8,100 bases of DNA. Source: Bacteroidales bacterium UBA1215 (GTDB lineage: Bacteria > Bacteroidota > Bacteroidia > Bacteroidales > WCHB1-69). The stretch covers positions 1-8,100 of the forward strand of contig DBXJ01000046.1 of the NCBI GenBank assembly GCA_002309475.1, given 5' to 3'. The position numbers and the translations under genes were made by a program. The notes beneath the pieces were generated by a model, which was not told the origin of the DNA, searched no databases, and saw nothing but the letters and a program-made list of their open reading frames with translations. The number at the start of each line of letters is the position of its first letter. Position 1 is the stretch's first letter. Shown here in pieces: positions 1 to 5,982 of this stretch.

Positions 1-233
1 CCGAAGTGCGTATGTATCCAAATCCTGCTGCTGACAGGGTTACCATCGACCTACAGAACACTACTGCCAACAAAATCCGCATGGTGGACCTTTACGGCAG
101 AATTGTGGTAGAGCAAGATGTGGATGGCCAGATGGAGGTGATAGACCTAAGCCACCTTGCCAACGGCATGTACTTTGTACAGATATGCAACAACGGCAAA
201 GTAACAGCCACACGGAAATTGATGAAGAATTAA
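1..233 (+). CDS. C-terminal end of a T9SS-secreted protein (type A sorting domain), 5' end outside the window
   Basis: Only the last 77 or so residues are present. The reading frame is open to the left edge (first full codon at 3), so the GTG at 6 is internal rather than a start. The visible part is a complete Por-secretion C-terminal sorting domain. It begins with the hallmark VRMYPNPAAD, continues with the beta-strand block KIRMVDLYGRIV, then LANGMYFVQI, and ends in the basic tail TRKLMKN before TAA. In this family the domain carries the protein across the outer membrane through the type IX secretion system and is usually cleaved during attachment to the surface. The cargo part lies upstream, so the function of the whole protein cannot be told. 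The gene is followed by a strong terminator at 298-334 and is therefore transcriptionally separate from pepD. Confidence 0.93.
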   Translation, partial: EVRMYPNPAADRVTIDLQNTTANKIRMVDLYGRIVVEQDVDGQMEVIDLSHLANGMYFVQICNNGKVTATRKLMKN

Positions 234-297
234 TAAAGATTTCAGAACTCGGAATTCTGAACTTCGACAAGTTTAGTCTCCGAGTTTCGTAAAAAGA

Positions 298-334
298 ATA
301 CGGGGCTGCGATTTTTCGCAGCCCCGTATCTTTT
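298..334 (+). terminator. Strong intrinsic terminator after the T9SS-cargo gene
   Basis: The arms 298-311 (ATACGGGGCTGCGA) and 316-329 (TCGCAGCCCCGTAT) are perfect 14-bp reverse complements with a TTTT loop. They are followed by CTTTT at 330-334 and preceded by an A-run at 291-295. The stem is GC-rich. It lies 64 bases after the stop of the T9SS-cargo gene and well before the pepD promoter, so it separates the two transcription units. Confidence 0.93.
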
Positions 335-474
335 GTATAACCTGCTCCACCTACAGACCATTTGACCTGAGACCATACTACAAAAATTACACAAAATTCA
401 CTCCTTTTCATAGTTTACGGATATCATTTTACAAAAAAATCTGTTGAAAATAGCATCCGTGTCATATATTTTAG

Positions 475-482
475 TACTTTTG
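475..482 (+). promoter_or_regulatory. Promoter -7 element for pepD
   Basis: TACTTTTG matches the Bacteroidota primary-sigma -7 consensus TAnnTTTG. It would place the transcription start near 489-490 and give a leader of about 95 bases that contains the whole pseudoknot. No convincing -33 TTTG lies at the usual 19-21 base spacing; the nearest TTG is at 444-446, which is too far upstream. The same core appears ahead of hldD (5940-5947), and a close variant ahead of dapA (3970-3977). Confidence 0.6.
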
Positions 483-503
483 TAGTTTCAAAGAGAACAT
501 GTC

Positions 504-563
504 ACAGCATAGGGAAGTGGGTTCTGCCTGTGCTGTAGCATGAAAAAAGAAACAACAGAACCC
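504..563 (+). promoter_or_regulatory. Predicted H-type pseudoknot in the pepD mRNA leader
   Basis: Stem 1 pairs 504-513 (ACAGCATAGG) with 527-536 (CCTGTGCTGT): 10 bp with one G-U wobble. Stem 2 pairs the hairpin loop bases 519-526 (GGGTTCTG) with 556-563 (CAGAACCC): 8 bp, all Watson-Crick. Loop 1 is 5 bases (514-518), there are no bases between the stems at 526/527, and loop 3 is 19 bases (537-555) and A-rich. This is the textbook arrangement for a coaxially stacked H-type pseudoknot. The 3' strand of stem 2 ends 21 bases before the pepD ATG, close enough to affect ribosome loading. An alternative partner for the loop, AGAAC at 494-498, could compete with stem 2. I do not recognise it as a known riboswitch class. 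The pairing is seen in the sequence; a regulatory role is inferred. Confidence 0.6.
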
Positions 564-584
564 TTTTAGTACAAAAATAGCAAT

Positions 585-2039
585 ATGTCAGAAGAAATTT
601 TATCATTAAAACCGGCCGGTGTTTGGAAGTTTTTTCACGAGATAACACAAGTGCCGCGTCCTTCAAAAAAAGAAGCAAAAATTAGAGAATATTTGTTAGC
701 CACCGGCAAAAAAATGGGATTGGAAACCCTTCAGGATGCAGCCGGCAATGTGTTGATACGCAAGCCCGCCACCAAAGGAAAAGAAAATGTTACTCCGGTG
801 ATATTCCAAGCCCACATGGATATGGTCTGCGAAAAAAATGCCGACACCAAGTTTGACTTTGAAAACGATGCCATTCAAACTTATATAGACGGAGAATGGT
901 TGCGAGCCAAAGGCACCACTTTGGGAGCCGACGACGGCATCGGAGTGGCCATTGGACTGGCACTTTTGGAAAGCAAAGATATTGAGCACGGACCTATAGA
1001 ATGTTTGTTCACCGTGGATGAAGAAACCGGTTTGACCGGCGCTAGCGCCCTTGGCACCGACTTTTTGCAAGGAAAAATGCTCCTCAACTTGGACAATGAA
1101 GACGAAGGTCAATTTTGCATAGGTTGTGCCGGTGGAAAAAATACCGAAATCTCCATCGACTTTGATGAAGAAGATTGCCCGAAAGACAGTCAGGCATTTG
1201 TAGTAAGAGTAAAAGGTCTGCAAGGCGGACATAGTGGGGAAGACATCAACAAAAATCGTGGCAATGCCAACAAAATAATCAATAGAATTCTGCATGAAGC
1301 CACATTTGCCTACGATGCCAGAATAGCTTATATCAATGGTGGCAACCTTCACAATGCCATTGCCAGAGAAGCCGAAGCCTTGGTGGTGGTGGCGAATACA
1401 AAGGCAGAAGATTTCAAAAACTATGTGGCAAAATTCGAAGGAATTGTCCGCAATGAATTAAAGACTTCCGATCCGGGTGTCTGCATTGAAATAGAAGCTG
1501 CTGCATTGCCGAAAAAAGTGATAGACAATTATACACAGTGCGATTTGGTGGAGGCCTTGTATGTTTGCCCTCACGGAGTATTGGCGATGGATCAAGATAT
1601 TGCCAATTTTGTGGAAACCTCTACCAATTTGGCATCTGTGAAAACTATCGGCAAACAAATAAAAATTGTTACCAGCCAGCGTTCTTCTATAGAAAGCAAA
1701 AAAGAAGATGCTGCCAATATGGTGGCGGCTGCTTTCGATTTGATGAATGCCGATGTAACTTTCACAGACGGCTATCCGGGTTGGATGCCTAATGCCAAGT
1801 CTCAGGTAACACAATTGTTGAAAACAGCTTACAACAATTTGTATCACAAAGATCCTACCATTTTGGTTATCCATGCCGGTTTGGAATGCGGTTTGATAGG
1901 AGAAAAATATCCGGGAATGGATATGATTTCCTACGGACCTACTATGCGGGGTGTTCATTCCCCTGATGAAAAGTTGCTGATAGAAACAGTAGCACAAACT
2001 TGGGATTTGACAGTGGAATTTTTAAGAATTTTGAAATAA
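585..2039 (+). CDS. pepD: Cytosolic aminoacyl-histidine (nonspecific) dipeptidase PepD, M20 family
   Basis: This 484-residue protein is a PepD-type metallopeptidase of family M20, almost the same length as E. coli PepD (485). It hydrolyses a broad range of dipeptides, including Xaa-His, in the cytosol with a two-metal centre. All expected metal and catalytic positions are visible: H77 and D79 in QAHMDMV, D116 in GADDGIG, E146-E147 in DEETGLTGA, D170 in NLDNEDEG, and H458 in GVHSPDE. Each is offset by three from the E. coli numbering as I recall it. The lid-domain motif GGHSGED sits around 214-220. There is no signal peptide. The ATG at 585 is preceded by A-rich sequence with no Shine-Dalgarno, as is usual in Bacteroidota. 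The gene has its own promoter and a structured leader, and lies 49 bases before the NamZ gene, with which it may be co-transcribed. Confidence 0.97.
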   Translation: MSEEILSLKPAGVWKFFHEITQVPRPSKKEAKIREYLLATGKKMGLETLQDAAGNVLIRKPATKGKENVTPVIFQAHMDMVCEKNADTKFDFENDAIQTYIDGEWLRAKGTTLGADDGIGVAIGLALLESKDIEHGPIECLFTVDEETGLTGASALGTDFLQGKMLLNLDNEDEGQFCIGCAGGKNTEISIDFDEEDCPKDSQAFVVRVKGLQGGHSGEDINKNRGNANKIINRILHEATFAYDARIAYINGGNLHNAIAREAEALVVVANTKAEDFKNYVAKFEGIVRNELKTSDPGVCIEIEAAALPKKVIDNYTQCDLVEALYVCPHGVLAMDQDIANFVETSTNLASVKTIGKQIKIVTSQRSSIESKKEDAANMVAAAFDLMNADVTFTDGYPGWMPNAKSQVTQLLKTAYNNLYHKDPTILVIHAGLECGLIGEKYPGMDMISYGPTMRGVHSPDEKLLIETVAQTWDLTVEFLRILK

Positions 2040-2046
2040 TCAATAT

Positions 2047-2074
2047 TGCAGGAGTAGCCTTGGCTGCTCCTGTA
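2047..2074 (+). other. Hairpin between pepD and the NamZ gene
   Basis: The arms 2047-2058 and 2063-2074 form a 12-bp stem, including two G-U pairs, around a CTTG tetraloop. The core pairing is CAGGAG with CTCCTG. The downstream bases TAGTTTAATA are not a real T-run, so it is at best a weak terminator. It ends only 14 bases before the ATG of the next gene. It could act as a partial attenuator, an mRNA stabiliser at the 3' end of pepD, or a translation-affecting hairpin. The sequence does not decide between these. Confidence 0.55.
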
Positions 2075-2088
2075 TAGTTTAATACGAC

Positions 2089-3276
2089 ATGAAAAATATT
2101 TGCATATTGGCATTTTGCCTGTTGAGCATCACACTTTTTGCTCAAAAAGGGAAAGAGATTTTTCCTGAAGATATCAAAGTGGGAGCAGAAAAAATGGAGC
2201 GGTATCTTCCTTTGTTGGAAGGGAAAAAGGTAGCTTTGTGTGTCAACAATACGTCTATGGTCGGACAGGTGCATTTGTTGGATACACTATTGTCTAAACA
2301 GGTACAAGTGGTGAAAATATTCTGCCCCGAGCATGGCTTCAGGGGTACAGAAGAGGCTGGTGCCAAAGTGGAAAGCACAACGGATGCAAAAACAGGTCTG
2401 CCGATTGTCTCCTTGTATGGCAACAACAAAAAACCCACTCCCGAGCAAATGCGGGGAATTGACATATTAATATTTGATATCCAAGATGTGGGAGCAAGAT
2501 TCTATACTTATATTTCCACGCTCACCTACATTATGGAGGCTTCAGCCGAAAACGGAAATATTGTTATGGTATTCGATCGTCCCAATCCTAATGGTTATTG
2601 GGTGGATGGCTGTTTGTTGGAACCGGCTTATCAATCTTTTGTAGGCATGCATGCTGTTCCTATCAACCATGGCATGACAATAGCGGAATACGCCCGTATG
2701 GTCAACGCAGAAGGATGGCTTCCGGGAGGTAAAAAATGCCAACTATTGTGGGTGAAAATAGACGGCTACGATCATAGCATGCGTTATCAATTGCCGATAG
2801 CACCGTCACCCAATTTAAGTACGATGGAATCAATTTATATATATCCTTCCATGTGTTTGTTAGAAGGCACTTCCATGAGTTTGGGTCGTGGCACCGACAA
2901 ACCATTTTTGGTATATGGGCAGCCTAAATTCAAAAAAGGAGACTGTTATTTTACGCCCAAAAGTATAAAAGGAGTGTCCACCAATCCGCCTTTTGTAAAT
3001 CAAAAGTGCAGAGGCATAGACTTGACAGAACGTTCCAAAGCATTAAAAGACAATAATTTTATAGATATTTCCATCGTGATAGATGCCTATAAAAATTGTG
3101 AAGATAAAACAAAATTTTTCACACCTTTTTTCAGCAAGTTGGCAGGCAATGCCACTTTGGAAAAGCAGATAAAAGAGGGCAAGACAGCGGAAGAAATCCG
3201 TAAAAGTTGGAGCAGCGATTTGAAAAAATTTAAACAAAAACGCAAAAAATATCTTTTATATCCCGATTTTGAATAA
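2089..3276 (+). CDS. namZ: DUF1343 / NamZ-type exo-beta-N-acetylmuramidase (GH171), exported
   Basis: This 395-residue protein belongs to the DUF1343 family, now known as NamZ (glycoside hydrolase family GH171). Members release N-acetylmuramic acid from the non-reducing end of peptidoglycan fragments. Family signatures in order are PEHGFRG (80-86), DIQDVGARFYTY (130-141), DRPNPNG (163-169), SPNL (240-243) and EGTSMSLGRGTDKPF (259-273). The Glu of PEHG (E81) is a proposed active-site residue in the family. Residues 1-18 form a short signal peptide (basic start, hydrophobic core, LFA before Q19), so the enzyme should act in the periplasm. It could also be lipid-free outer-membrane associated, as there is no lipobox. 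The stop codon overlaps the start of the PAP2 gene by one base (TAATG), suggesting translational coupling. The length and motifs are intact. The symbol follows the characterised family; exact substrate use is inferred. Confidence 0.92.
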   Translation: MKNICILAFCLLSITLFAQKGKEIFPEDIKVGAEKMERYLPLLEGKKVALCVNNTSMVGQVHLLDTLLSKQVQVVKIFCPEHGFRGTEEAGAKVESTTDAKTGLPIVSLYGNNKKPTPEQMRGIDILIFDIQDVGARFYTYISTLTYIMEASAENGNIVMVFDRPNPNGYWVDGCLLEPAYQSFVGMHAVPINHGMTIAEYARMVNAEGWLPGGKKCQLLWVKIDGYDHSMRYQLPIAPSPNLSTMESIYIYPSMCLLEGTSMSLGRGTDKPFLVYGQPKFKKGDCYFTPKSIKGVSTNPPFVNQKCRGIDLTERSKALKDNNFIDISIVIDAYKNCEDKTKFFTPFFSKLAGNATLEKQIKEGKTAEEIRKSWSSDLKKFKQKRKKYLLYPDFE

Positions 3277-3878
3277 TGGAGCAGATAGAATTATTGGACA
3301 GGCATATTTTGCAACAAATCAACTCATGGCATACTCCTTTTTTGGATGTGTTGATGTATTGGATGACACAAGTATGGTTTTGGCTGCCTATGGTAGCCAT
3401 TGTCTTGCTAATTTTGTGGAGGCATTATGGTAAAAAACAAATGGCATTGATATTGGCATTTTTTGCCTTGTCGGTGGTGATGACAGACCAAAGTGCACGA
3501 TTTATCAAAAACAAGGTGCAACGTTATCGTCCCAGTCACAATTTAGAACTGCAAGACGAGGTGCATTTGCATCAAAACAAAGACGGTTCTGTATATCGGG
3601 GCGGACAATATGGGTTTGTATCTTCGCATGCTGCCAACAGTTTCGGTTTGGTGGTATTGCTGATGTATTTTTTTGCCCCTATTGGCAAAAAATACATATG
3701 GTTGTTTCCCTTATGGGCGGTGGTATTTTGTTATACAAGAATGTATTTAGCCGTGCATTATCCTTTGGATATTCTTTGTGGTGCCGTTTTGGGAATAGCT
3801 TGCGGACTATTAGCCCTGTTTTTATATAAATTGTCTCTGCAGCAGATAGAAAAAGAACAACAAGAGAATCCTTCTTAA
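3276..3878 (+). CDS. PAP2-family integral membrane lipid phosphatase
   Basis: This 200-residue membrane protein carries the three PAP2 phosphatase motifs. Motif 1 is K78-x6-R85-P86 (KNKVQRYRP). Motif 2 is S117-H118 within VSSHAAN, where the usual PSGH is reduced to SSH. Motif 3 is R155-x5-H161-x3-D165 (RMYLAVHYPLD). H118 and H161 are the expected catalytic residues and D165 the supporting acid. Hydrophobic segments lie near 26-48, 56-72, 122-136, 140-154 and 166-186, with a polar loop at 87-112 that should face the periplasm. Family members remove phosphate from undecaprenyl diphosphate, phosphatidylglycerol phosphate, or lipid A; the sequence alone does not choose. The start overlaps the NamZ stop (TAATG), so the two proteins are probably made in step. 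With a peptidoglycan hydrolase next door, carrier-lipid recycling is an attractive but unproven role. Confidence 0.9.
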   Translation: MEQIELLDRHILQQINSWHTPFLDVLMYWMTQVWFWLPMVAIVLLILWRHYGKKQMALILAFFALSVVMTDQSARFIKNKVQRYRPSHNLELQDEVHLHQNKDGSVYRGGQYGFVSSHAANSFGLVVLLMYFFAPIGKKYIWLFPLWAVVFCYTRMYLAVHYPLDILCGAVLGIACGLLALFLYKLSLQQIEKEQQENPS

Positions 3879-3898
3879 AACTAAATGTTTTTTTTTCT

Positions 3899-3936
3899 CA
3901 ATAGTTGAAGGAGTCGCTATTGTATTCTCTTTTTTC
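3899..3936 (+). terminator. Possible weak terminator after the PAP2 gene
   Basis: CAATAG (3899-3904) and CTATTG (3917-3922) form a 6-bp stem with a 12-base loop, followed by TATTCTCTTTTTT. A second pairing, AAGAGAAT (3862-3869, inside the PAP2 gene) with ATTCTCTT (3924-3931), could extend or compete with it. The stem is short and AT-rich, so termination here would be partial. The position, just after the stop of the first unit and before the dapA promoter, fits. Confidence 0.4.
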
Positions 3937-3969
3937 TTGTCAAAAAAAGAAAGATTAAAAAAAATATTG

Positions 3970-3977
3970 TATTTTTG
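3970..3977 (+). promoter_or_regulatory. Promoter -7 element for dapA-holA
   Basis: TATTTTTG matches TAnnTTTG and sits in the extended form GTATTTTTGCAAA (3969-3981). The transcription start would fall near 3984, leaving a leader of only about 13 bases before the ATG at 3997. This supports 3997 as the true start, since the longer reading frame beginning with TTG at 3937 would start upstream of the promoter. No clear -33 element is present at standard spacing. Confidence 0.6.
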
Positions 3978-3996
3978 CAAATGTATTTGTAGCAAA

Positions 3997-4872
3997 ATGA
4001 AAAGTGTATTAAAAGGGACGGGAGTTGCATTGGTGACGCCCTTCAAAGAAGATAGAAGCATAGATTTTGAGGGTATTGCAAAGATGGTCAAACACCTAAT
4101 TGCCAACAATATAGATTATATTGTAGCCTTAGGTACAACCGCAGAAACACCTACTTTGTCGTTTGCAGAACGTAAGCAAGTATTGGAAACGATAGTAGAA
4201 GAAGTGAATAATCGTGTGCCCATAGTTGTCGGCATAGGTTGCAACAACCCGATAGAAGTCAACGAGCAAATTCACATGTTTGATTTAAGCAAAGTGAGTG
4301 CCATTTTGTCGGTAGCACCCTATTACAATCGTCCGCAACAAAGAGGATTGGTGGAACATTATCGATCCATAGCCGCACAAAGTCCGCTTCCCATCATTTT
4401 GTACAATGTTCCTTCCCGTACAGGTGTAAATATTGATGCGGCGACAACTTTGCAGATTACTGCCACTATTCCCAATGTAATAGGCATTAAAGAAGCATCC
4501 GGAAATATCGGACAGATTATGCAAATTATTGCCAATCGTCCAAAAGATTTTTTAGTTATCTCGGGTGACGATTTACTTACATTGCCATTGTTGGCATGTG
4601 GTGTCGATGGTGTGATTTCCGTGGTTGCCAATAGTTTTCCCAAGGAAGTGTCTGCGATGGTTAATTATGGCTTGCAAGGTAACTTTGAGCAGGCAAGAGC
4701 CATCCATTATCAATTAATGGAACCTGCCAAGGCTTGTTTTGCCGATGGTAGTCCGTCCGGAATAAAATGTTTTTTGCATGAGCAAGGATTGATAGGACAA
4801 CATGTTCGTCTCCCCTTGGCAGATGCTACCGAAGAAATGTCAGCACGTGTTAGAAAATTATTGAACCGATGA
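3997..4872 (+). CDS. dapA: 4-hydroxy-tetrahydrodipicolinate synthase (DapA)
   Basis: DapA condenses pyruvate with aspartate semialdehyde, the first committed step towards diaminopimelate (for peptidoglycan) and lysine, in the cytosol. With the ATG at 3997 the protein is 291 residues, the usual family size. The in-frame TTG at 3937 would add a lysine-rich, low-complexity N-terminus and lies upstream of the promoter, so I rejected it. Active-site residues are all present: Schiff-base K165 in GIKEASGN, Y136 in LYNVPSRTG, T47-T48 in GTTAETPTL, Y110 in APYYNRP and R141. Compared with E. coli DapA, positions of the lysine feedback site differ (H56 becomes R59, S48 becomes T51, A49 becomes P52) while E87 and Y109 are kept, so inhibition by lysine may be altered; this rests on an alignment by eye. 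The stop overlaps the holA start as ATGA. Confidence 0.96.
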   Translation: MKSVLKGTGVALVTPFKEDRSIDFEGIAKMVKHLIANNIDYIVALGTTAETPTLSFAERKQVLETIVEEVNNRVPIVVGIGCNNPIEVNEQIHMFDLSKVSAILSVAPYYNRPQQRGLVEHYRSIAAQSPLPIILYNVPSRTGVNIDAATTLQITATIPNVIGIKEASGNIGQIMQIIANRPKDFLVISGDDLLTLPLLACGVDGVISVVANSFPKEVSAMVNYGLQGNFEQARAIHYQLMEPAKACFADGSPSGIKCFLHEQGLIGQHVRLPLADATEEMSARVRKLLNR

Positions 4873-5915
4873 AACTTTCCTACGAGCAAATAATGGGGCA
4901 GTTAAAAGATAAACAGTATGCCCCCATCATCCTTTTACACGGAGAAGAACCTTATTTTGTAGATAAAATTACTCGCTATATCCAAGATAATTTTTTCGAA
5001 GATGAAGGTTTGAAAGATTTCAACTATCAATTGTTCTACGGAAAGGAAACTTCCGAGGCGGAAATAGTCGCCAATGCCAAGCAATTTCCGATGCTGTCAA
5101 ATTATCGTTTGATAGTGGTTAGAGAAGCCCAAAAATTAATAAAAGAGAAATCTGCGGAAAAGTTGGCAGCCATAGCAGAATATGCCCAATCGCCACAAAA
5201 GCAAACCGTGTTGGTATTGTCGTTTATGGAAGGCAAAAAATTAGATGGCAGAACAGCCTTGTATAAAAATATCGTCAAAAATTATATTTGCTTTGAGTCA
5301 GAAAGGGTGTATGAAAATAAAATCGGCAACTATGTGATAGACATTGCCAAAGAAAAAGGATATGATATTCGTATGCCGGAGGTGAATTTGTTGGTGGCAC
5401 AAGTGGGAGTCAATTTGTCAAGAATCAGCAATGAATTAGACAAATTAAACAATGTGGTTTCTAAAGGGCAATTGATTACCGACGAAATTATTGAAAAATA
5501 TGTAGGTATTAGCAGGAAATATAATAACTATGAATTAAAAAATGCCGTTTTATGCAAAAATTATAACAAGGCATTTGAAATATTGGAATATTTCAAAAAA
5601 AATCCACCGACAAGCCGAGATGAATGGACAGGAATTATTCATGCAATTATTGCCTATTTTGAAGCCTTCTACATACTTTTGCAGATGTATTACAATGGCA
5701 AAAACGACGATTTGTTTTTAAAAATGTTAGGAGTACGAATCTTTACAGACTATCCTATTTATAGAAAGGCTATGCAAAATTATTCTTTTGCAAACGTGGT
5801 GAAAGCCATTCATATTATTCGCCAATATGATATGTATTCCAAAGGCGGAGATGGCAATGAAACCGACGAAGTGGAGTTGATAAGAGAAATGACAATAAAA
5901 ATAATTAATCTTTAA
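4869..5915 (+). CDS. holA: DNA polymerase III delta subunit (clamp loader, HolA)
   Basis: This 348-residue protein is the delta subunit of the replication clamp loader, which opens the beta sliding clamp and loads it on primed DNA. The length is normal for HolA. Family landmarks are the N-terminal ILLHGEEPYFVDK (21-33), where a degenerate AAA+ nucleotide site lacks a true Walker A as expected for delta; FPMLSNYRLIVVREAQ near 74-89; a KLDGRTALYK block in the first third; VNLSRISNELDKL in the middle domain; and a helical C-terminal collar domain from roughly residue 215 onward. The start codon overlaps the dapA stop by four bases (ATGA), indicating translational coupling. Joining a replication gene to a lysine-pathway gene is probably convenience rather than function. 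No terminator follows, so readthrough into hldD is possible. Confidence 0.92.
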   Translation: MKLSYEQIMGQLKDKQYAPIILLHGEEPYFVDKITRYIQDNFFEDEGLKDFNYQLFYGKETSEAEIVANAKQFPMLSNYRLIVVREAQKLIKEKSAEKLAAIAEYAQSPQKQTVLVLSFMEGKKLDGRTALYKNIVKNYICFESERVYENKIGNYVIDIAKEKGYDIRMPEVNLLVAQVGVNLSRISNELDKLNNVVSKGQLITDEIIEKYVGISRKYNNYELKNAVLCKNYNKAFEILEYFKKNPPTSRDEWTGIIHAIIAYFEAFYILLQMYYNGKNDDLFLKMLGVRIFTDYPIYRKAMQNYSFANVVKAIHIIRQYDMYSKGGDGNETDEVELIREMTIKIINL

Positions 5916-5939
5916 TGAAAAAAGTATCGGAAAAAGTTG

Positions 5940-5947
5940 TACTTTTG
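5940..5947 (+). promoter_or_regulatory. Promoter -7 element for hldD
   Basis: TACTTTTG matches TAnnTTTG and is part of GTTGTACTTTTGCAAA (5936-5951), nearly the same as the dapA element. Transcription would start near 5954, leaving a leader of about 29 bases. The element also forms the right half of a small inverted repeat, AAAAGT-TGT-ACTTTT (5932-5946), which may be chance in this base composition. No -33 element is evident. Confidence 0.6.
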
Positions 5948-5982
5948 CAAAATATTCTAAAAGAAGAAAATAGAAAAAAGAT

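Larger units (their letters stand above)
234..584. other. 351-base intergenic region: terminator, promoter and structured leader
   Basis: No protein-coding gene is supported here. From left to right it holds a set of small nested inverted repeats (241-287), a strong intrinsic terminator (298-334), an AT-rich stretch with a weak long-range dyad (417-422 with 455-460), a Bacteroidota -7 promoter element (475-482), and a leader that can fold as an H-type pseudoknot (504-563) ahead of the pepD start. The stretch 335-416 shows nothing I can interpret. Confidence 0.7.

Noticed and set aside
61..411. Minus-strand frame of 116 codons over the T9SS domain and terminator
   Set aside because: It spans the strong terminator hairpin and the antisense of a clear sorting domain; composition is not protein-like.
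519..567. Stem 519-526/556-563 plus TTTT read as a simple intrinsic terminator before pepD
   Set aside because: The loop would be 29 bases with only four Ts, far weaker than the two clear terminators here; the pseudoknot reading explains the same bases better.
696..1352. Long minus-strand open frame of 218 codons opposite pepD
   Set aside because: It lies wholly inside the certain pepD gene on the opposite strand, has no recognisable domain, and arises from the codon pattern of pepD.
1458..1997. Minus-strand frame of 179 codons opposite the 3' half of pepD
   Set aside because: Shadow of pepD; Cys/His/Ile-rich composition without family motifs and no upstream promoter element.
3937..3996. 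TTG start giving a 20-residue longer DapA
   Set aside because: The extension is low-complexity, absent from the family, and begins upstream of the -7 promoter element at 3970.
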